Source: Liolophura sinensis (Eukaryota > Mollusca > Polyplacophora > Chitonida > Chitonidae). Taken from it: DNA of 64,000 bases. The position numbers and the translations under genes are program-made. The DNA is taken from assembly GCF_032854445.1 (NCBI RefSeq), contig NC_088301.1, positions 49,037,116-49,101,115 of the forward strand, in the 5' to 3' direction. The stretch's first letter is position 1, and the number at the start of each line of letters is the position of its first letter. This document shows, piece by piece, positions 59,901 to 64,000 of the stretch. Under the pieces are notes generated by a model. That model saw only the letters and a list, made by a program, of their open reading frames with translations. It searched no databases and was not told where the DNA came from.

Positions 59901-62900
59901 AATATTAAATATGCAGAAACACAAAGATTATAATTGATCAATACCTTTAAACCTGGAATGCTCAGATAACTGCATCCCCTGAAGAAGTCAGTTACTCTCT
60001 GTATAAAAATAATCATCAGTGAGAGAAATAGCTCATTTTTTTTCCCCTGAAAATGCCTACGAAATTTAGAACTTCAAATCATCACTGACCCATTCAGACA
60101 GGTAGATGGAGAAATATAATAAAAGTAAACAGGATTTGTACCTTATGTAATATAAATCTGATAGGTGATGAATTCCATTATTTATTGGCATGTCCTTTTT
60201 TTCCCGAAAGAAGCCAGTATATTCCTGCTTATTATTGACAAATGACAACATTGAAAAAATTTTATGATATGACGAAAAGATCAAATACAGCAGAAAATAC
60301 TAGGGTGTGCAAATTTATCGCAATTGTCTTGAGCTATTTCACTACTCCTGTGTAAATCCTTGTACTACCATCTCATACATGTGTTTATTTTGTTTGCTTC
60401 ATATATCGCTAATTGTCTATCTGAGCGGGATAACATTTCAAGTTTTTTCTTAAGACGTCGAGCTGGCCGAAATAAGCTGGGAATTCCTATCAAAATGATG
60501 TCATTTTCGATATGTGTTCTGACTACTCAAAAGCAAATATTGAAGTTCCAATTTATGACACTGGCATCTCTGGGCAGACTTCATATTCTGAATTTTCAGA
60601 CATTGAATTTGATCTTTGTAAAGGCATTCCAACTGCAATGGCAATACGTACTGGTACGCTGCAGCTTACACTGGACATTTCATGTGTCTATCTTCGAATG
60701 TAATATTTACTGTTCTTTCCCGCTGTGCACTTCAAAATAAAATATCTTTTACAAAGACAACTGCATGTTATTGTCAGCATTCAAAAAAGCCTTCATGTAA
60801 ATTTACATGTATATGGTCATGTACAATAGAAAATGTGGACGTTAGTGTACAGATAGTGCTATCTATCAGTTTTAAGTTCATATATGTGGCTATCTTTTGG
60901 GGGTACAAAATGATTCAGTCTTGTTCTGTAAATCCATGTCTTCCTGAGGGTCAAATTGCCCGAAAATTTGAAAAAAAATAACTCAAATGTTCTTTGATGA
61001 CCTATTTTCACAACTGCATGCAAAGCAGCAAACAATTTCTGAAGAAATGTGATGTGCTTGTTGTTTATCTTGGAGGTTTTTAACAAAGAACTAAATAACG
61101 AAGCACTGACAGCTGACAATTGTGTGACGTAATCCTTCAGAGACTACCGACTTTTGGCAAAAAAATGCATAAAACCAGCCTCCTTATCGAGTAATTTTAA
61201 ATGTCATATTACTCCCTTTTTTAATGTACCCTTTTTTAATAATTTTTTAAACCGAATGTAACAATGTATGCAGGGGGTAGCTAATTATGAGAAAATGAGA
61301 AATCTGGACACTAATCTTTGAAACAAAATGTTAGTGGTGGTATCTTAGAAAGTACTTGAGGTATTAAGATCAGGGTTTGCACACATGTAGAGTACAATAA
61401 CATAATGGGGATATCCCATCATTGATTCTATATGTACATAATATGTAATTTGGTCATTTACAGTATATAATCATATATCAAATACCGTAAATTACCAAAT
61501 TCCTGACTTAGTGTATTGTATATTAAAATCAGTGCTGAACAAAGTGTTAGGGTGTCTCAAAAAGAACTACATTTATTGACCTGAAGTTTTACAAACGTAT
61601 AAAGCACAATGTGACAAGGAGGATGTTCCCTCACTGATGCTCTGTGTTGCCAAATTACCAAATTCACGATTCCAGTACTTATCTTTTTATGCCTTGCTAC
61701 CAAATTTAAGTGTGTATAACAGTGTGATACGTAAGTGCTGGAGGGAATTTACCTTTAGTGTAGTGGTAGAAGTGTGGACTCCAAACCAAGAGGTCTCTGG
61801 TTTAATTCACCAGCTGGTAAGCCCCGTTTAAGTTGACAGGGAGTTACCTAGTCAAATGATGTTTTTTTTCAGTCAAATGATGTTTTTTTCAGACAAAAGA
61901 AAAATACAGAGTATTCCATAGTGTATGATATGTCACTTTCATTTTTTGAGGAAGACCATCATTAGGACAACAATATAAGACATGCTTTATGCTTTAGTAA
62001 GAAGTATTAATGCTATAAAGAGGCATCCTTGTATTCTGTAAGTATTAAAGGCTATGGTATTAAAAGGGTATGTAGGCGTAGTCATCCTTACATATTGAGG
62101 CTTTATTCTATGTAGTGTGTATATATGTATGTTGAAATGAGACATCTATATATCCTACAGTGAGATGTGTCATACCATCATAGATCCATATATCATCATA
62201 CATGCAAAATGCCTAATTAATGTTGACTGTTACATAATTCTCAAAAGAGTTAATTATGTAAAATCACTTGTTGAAGATTTTCTCTGTAGGCTCCTGATAC
62301 TATTGTGCTATGATATTAGGTACTGTACTGAAGCTTTGAGATAATATCCTCAGTGAGGCTGTGATTACCATGTTAAGGATTAAAACTAGAAGTAAACCTG
62401 TCAGCTGGATTGTTTTGATTTAAGTTTGAGGGGCTCTTTATTTTTATTTAATTCTGCATAACAAAGAAATTGATGCAAAAAATTCTTGGATGAAAAATAT
62501 GTGTGTATGCATTGAAAGAACTACTGGCATGTATATTCATGGTTTGGTGCTAACTACCACTGTTTTTGTTTCAGTTTGATAGGTGCCTTTTCCATTTTGT
62601 GCTTCAGCCTAGGAAGGAGAAAAGCATGTCTGCCAGAGGTCAGTGTACATGTAGCACTAATTTAATAATTAAACTGAGAAAGTGCATTGTTATTTGCTTG
62701 ACACAGAGAACTACAACCAACAGAATACAGGACTATAGTACAGTCCAAAATTTCATGGCTTTTTACCGCTTTCGTACATGTGTAAATGTTTTCTGCATAG
62801 AGAATGCATATAAACTTGCACTGTTATACTCGCTTTTAGAAAAGAAAACTCCTAAAACACATTATTCTAATTAAATAGTAAGTTTGGTTAATATCTGTGA

Positions 62901-63137
62901 GGTACTAAAAAAAAAATACATGGGGTATTCTTTATCATCTTATCATTCATCAGTTAGTTAACAGGAAGGTTTTCTTGGTCCAGGTGTTCCCGATTTTTCA
63001 ACTGTCTGGTGCAGACGTGCTGGCATCAGTCTTCATGATAGTTGGGGCTGTACTCTACCTGTCAAACAGGTATAAAACCCTTAGATTTGGATAATGCCCA
63101 CAACAGAACATGTGATATCATTACTGCCCTAACAAAG
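56899..63137 (+). CDS. TMEM116-like seven-pass membrane protein, N-terminal part
   Basis: Exons 56899-56937, 58266-58309, 62575-62638 and 62984-63137 join in phase. The protein runs MSSENCTMLTEEQ, MLTISVIEVVTACLSLIGAF, SILCFSLGRRKACLPE, VFPIFQLSGADVLAS, VFMIVGAVLYLSNR. This gives TM1 (about residues 14-38), a basic first loop with the PEVxPxFxLSxxD signature, and TM2 ending GAVLYL, the arrangement I recall for TMEM116, an orphan GPCR-like protein. The last exon then loses frame near an A4 run at 63073-63076. One A fewer would read RYKPLDLDNAHNRTC then DIITALTK, up to a strong donor AAAG|GTAAGT at 63138. This may be an assembly error, a polymorphism or a real defect. The gene continues off the window. 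A different class of seven-pass protein is not excluded. Confidence 0.68.
57224..57237 (+). promoter_or_regulatory. X-box (RFX) candidate ACTACC-GT-GACAAC
   Basis: Matches the X-box consensus RYYNYY-N(1-3)-RRNRAC with a 2-base spacer. It lies 0.77 kb upstream of the PIERCE1-like start and in the first intron of the TMEM116-like gene. RFX factors drive ciliary genes, so a site here is expected, but so short a motif also occurs by chance. Confidence 0.3.
58266..58309 (+). CDS. TMEM116-like coding exon 2
   Basis: Encodes MLTISVIEVVTACL plus two bases, the first half of TM1. Acceptor GATTTACAG, donor CTCAG|GTAGGC, phase 2. Confidence 0.65.
59326..61317 (-). mobile_element. Kolobok-like DNA transposon copy B, inverted relative to copy A and split by a LINE
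   Basis: Ends AGGATTAGTGTCCAGATT at left and its inverse at 61300-61317. Flanks TTAG and TTGA look like decayed TTAA. The left end matches the right end of copy A, including the inner ATTATAAAGATTATAA stretch. A plus-strand SEFSD frame and a minus-strand THAP relic (60859-61119) show the inverted orientation. The THAP Cys residues are largely lost. It lies in an intron of the TMEM116-like gene. Confidence 0.72.
59520..60445 (+). mobile_element. Non-LTR retrotransposon (LINE) 3' fragment inside copy B
   Basis: Translates to VWGCENIDIIETMQINFLRE, then KSTPDYVMYGEL at 59543-59737, and further on RICTLCNINLIGDEFHYLL then ACPFF near 60131. Both are typical of the region after the reverse transcriptase in invertebrate LINEs, the second being a Cys-rich C-terminal motif. 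It is interrupted by frame changes. Copy B sequence resumes at about 60446, so the LINE inserted into the transposon. Clade not assigned. Confidence 0.75.
61750..61822 (+). repeat. tRNA-like relic (CCA anticodon-like)
   Basis: TTTAGTGTAGTGGTAGAAG resembles an A box, GGACTCCAAACC a CCA-type anticodon loop and TGGTTTAATTCACCA a B box and T-arm. Stems are imperfect, so a pseudogene or SINE head is more likely than a gene. Confidence 0.4.
62575..62638 (+). CDS. TMEM116-like coding exon 3
   Basis: Completes a split Ser, then LIGAFSILCFSLGRRKACLP and E: the second half of TM1 and a basic cytoplasmic loop. Acceptor TTGTTTCAG, donor GAG|GTCAGT. Confidence 0.7.
62984..63137 (+). CDS. TMEM116-like coding exon 4, with apparent frame break
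   Basis: Encodes VFPIFQLSGADVLASVFMIV then GAVLYLSNR (TM2). The same frame stops at TAA 63100-63102. The +1 frame reads DLDNAHNRTCDIITALTK to the donor at 63138, a plausible loop with a glycosylation site and a Cys. The frame change maps to the short A run at 63073-63076. Confidence 0.6.
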
Positions 63138-63180
63138 GTAAGTTTAGAATCTGACACATACCATCATATTCAAAATGTTT

Positions 63181-63434
63181 TGGGGGGCCTACGTGGCTCA
63201 GTTGGTTAGCGCGCTAGCGCAGCATAATGACCCAGGAGCCTCTCACCAATGCAGTCGCTGTGAGTTCAAGTCCAGCTCATGCTGGCTTCCTCTCCGGCTG
63301 TTCGTGGGAAGGTCTGCCAGCAACCTGCGGATGGTCGTGGGTTTCTTCCGGGCTCTGCCCGCTTTCCTCCCACCATAATAAGTGAAATATTCTTGAGTAC
63401 GGCGTAAAACACCTATCAAATAAATAAATAAATT
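63181..63434 (+). mobile_element. tRNA-derived SINE, near full length, young
   Basis: Complete head (TGGCTCAGTTGGTTAGCGCG A box, GAGTTCAAGTCC B box), conserved body, ACGGCGTAAAACACC and (AAAT)n tail. AAAATGTTT at 63172-63180 and 63435-63443 is the target duplication. About 17 bp after CACCATAAT, present in sister copies, is missing. Confidence 0.92.
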
Positions 63435-63645
63435 AAAATGTTTCATGATCTTGGTCATCTGCTTCCATGTAGAGGGGAGGGACTAAGGGAGACAACCCTA
63501 TATAAGGTTACATGTATATATAAAAGTCATGGTTTTGTATGTAAAATTTCATATGTATGCATTAATACTGTCCAGTAATATGAAGTGTGGTCACTGGAGA
63601 CCAAAAACTGTTGAAGAATTAACTGTGTGGCCAAACTTCAGATCC

Positions 63646-63778
63646 AGGGGCCACTTTCACAAAACTTCAAAAGTCACATTTCTCGTAACTTCTTTCGCAA
63701 AAGACGTTGTCTGGATTATCATTATTTATGAGAAAAGTTACAAAAAATTGATCACAATGTTTTGTGAAAGAGGCCCTA
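63646..63778. mobile_element. Short MITE-like element with GGGGCCACTTTCACAAAA ends
   Basis: Left end AGGGGCCACTTTCACAAAAC pairs with right end GTTTTGTGAAAGAGGCCCT; inner GTAACTT and AAGTTAC segments also pair. It has 133 bp and no coding frame. A single similar end (GGGGCCAGTTTCACAA) lies at 5885. Confidence 0.7.
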
Positions 63779-64000
63779 GGCCTGTTGTCAAGGTGTTTGT
63801 AGGTTGATTAATCTTGTTGTTAGTGAGGTCAAAAGCAATCATTTGACATGCTTACGACAATTTATTTTCTTATTAAGTCTGTATGTATACATTCAGTGTG
63901 AAACAATGTCTGATTTGAGTTGCTGGTTTCTTTGTATATCATTTACTTGAATATACATGTAAGCACTGGGCATTTTCACCCAGTGCAAACAGAAAGTGAT

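Noticed and set aside
1-64000. CRISPR arrays, operons, prokaryotic signals, LTR elements
   Set aside because: None seen. Tandem repeats here lack spacer structure, genes are split by introns, and no LTR pair or retroviral-type frame was recognised.

Overview
The window is AT-rich nuclear DNA of an animal. Coding sequence is split into short exons with GT/AG introns, and the rest is dense with dispersed repeats. The commonest repeat is a tRNA-headed SINE with the tail motif TATTCTTGAGTACGGCG followed by (AAAT)n, a type common in molluscs and other lophotrochozoans, so a mollusc or close relative is the best guess. The species cannot be named from the window.

Three conserved genes can be assembled by hand. 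(1) IPPK, inositol-pentakisphosphate 2-kinase, on the minus strand: 14 coding exons from 37924 down to 8995, all phases consistent, 488 residues. (2) A PIERCE1-like gene for a microtubule inner protein of cilia, minus strand, 56457 to 54268: four coding exons plus an in-phase 84-nt exon that may be optional. (3) A TMEM116-like seven-pass membrane protein, plus strand, from 56899 to beyond the right end: four N-terminal coding exons, the last with an apparent one-base frame problem. Genes 2 and 3 are head to head, 441 bp apart. A fourth, unrecognised gene on the plus strand has a large terminal exon at 47006-48638. It encodes a hydrophilic protein with four acidic Tyr motifs, one a literal EPIYA, and resembles a signalling tail or scaffold.

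Layout. 1-8994: SINEs with target-site duplications, a minisatellite, and an orphan terminal exon with a poly(A) signal. 8995-37924: IPPK, whose introns hold a degenerate satellite, SINEs, a foldback element and a pair of distant inverted termini. 37925-44750: mostly non-coding, with a LINE relic, a CRE-like site and possible minus-strand first exons. 44750-48640: the EPIYA-type gene. 48640-53260: a G20 run, an old two-copy duplication, a SINE, a Kolobok-like DNA transposon with a THAP reading frame, and a 0.29-kb duplicated segment. 53260-64000: the divergent gene pair, with a second, inverted Kolobok-like copy split by a LINE 3' end inside an intron of the TMEM116-like gene.

The named genes do not form one pathway. 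IPPK makes phytate (InsP6), the PIERCE1-like protein builds ciliary doublets, and the TMEM116-like protein is an orphan receptor-like protein. Family identities come from remembered sequences and splice-phase logic, not from a database search.
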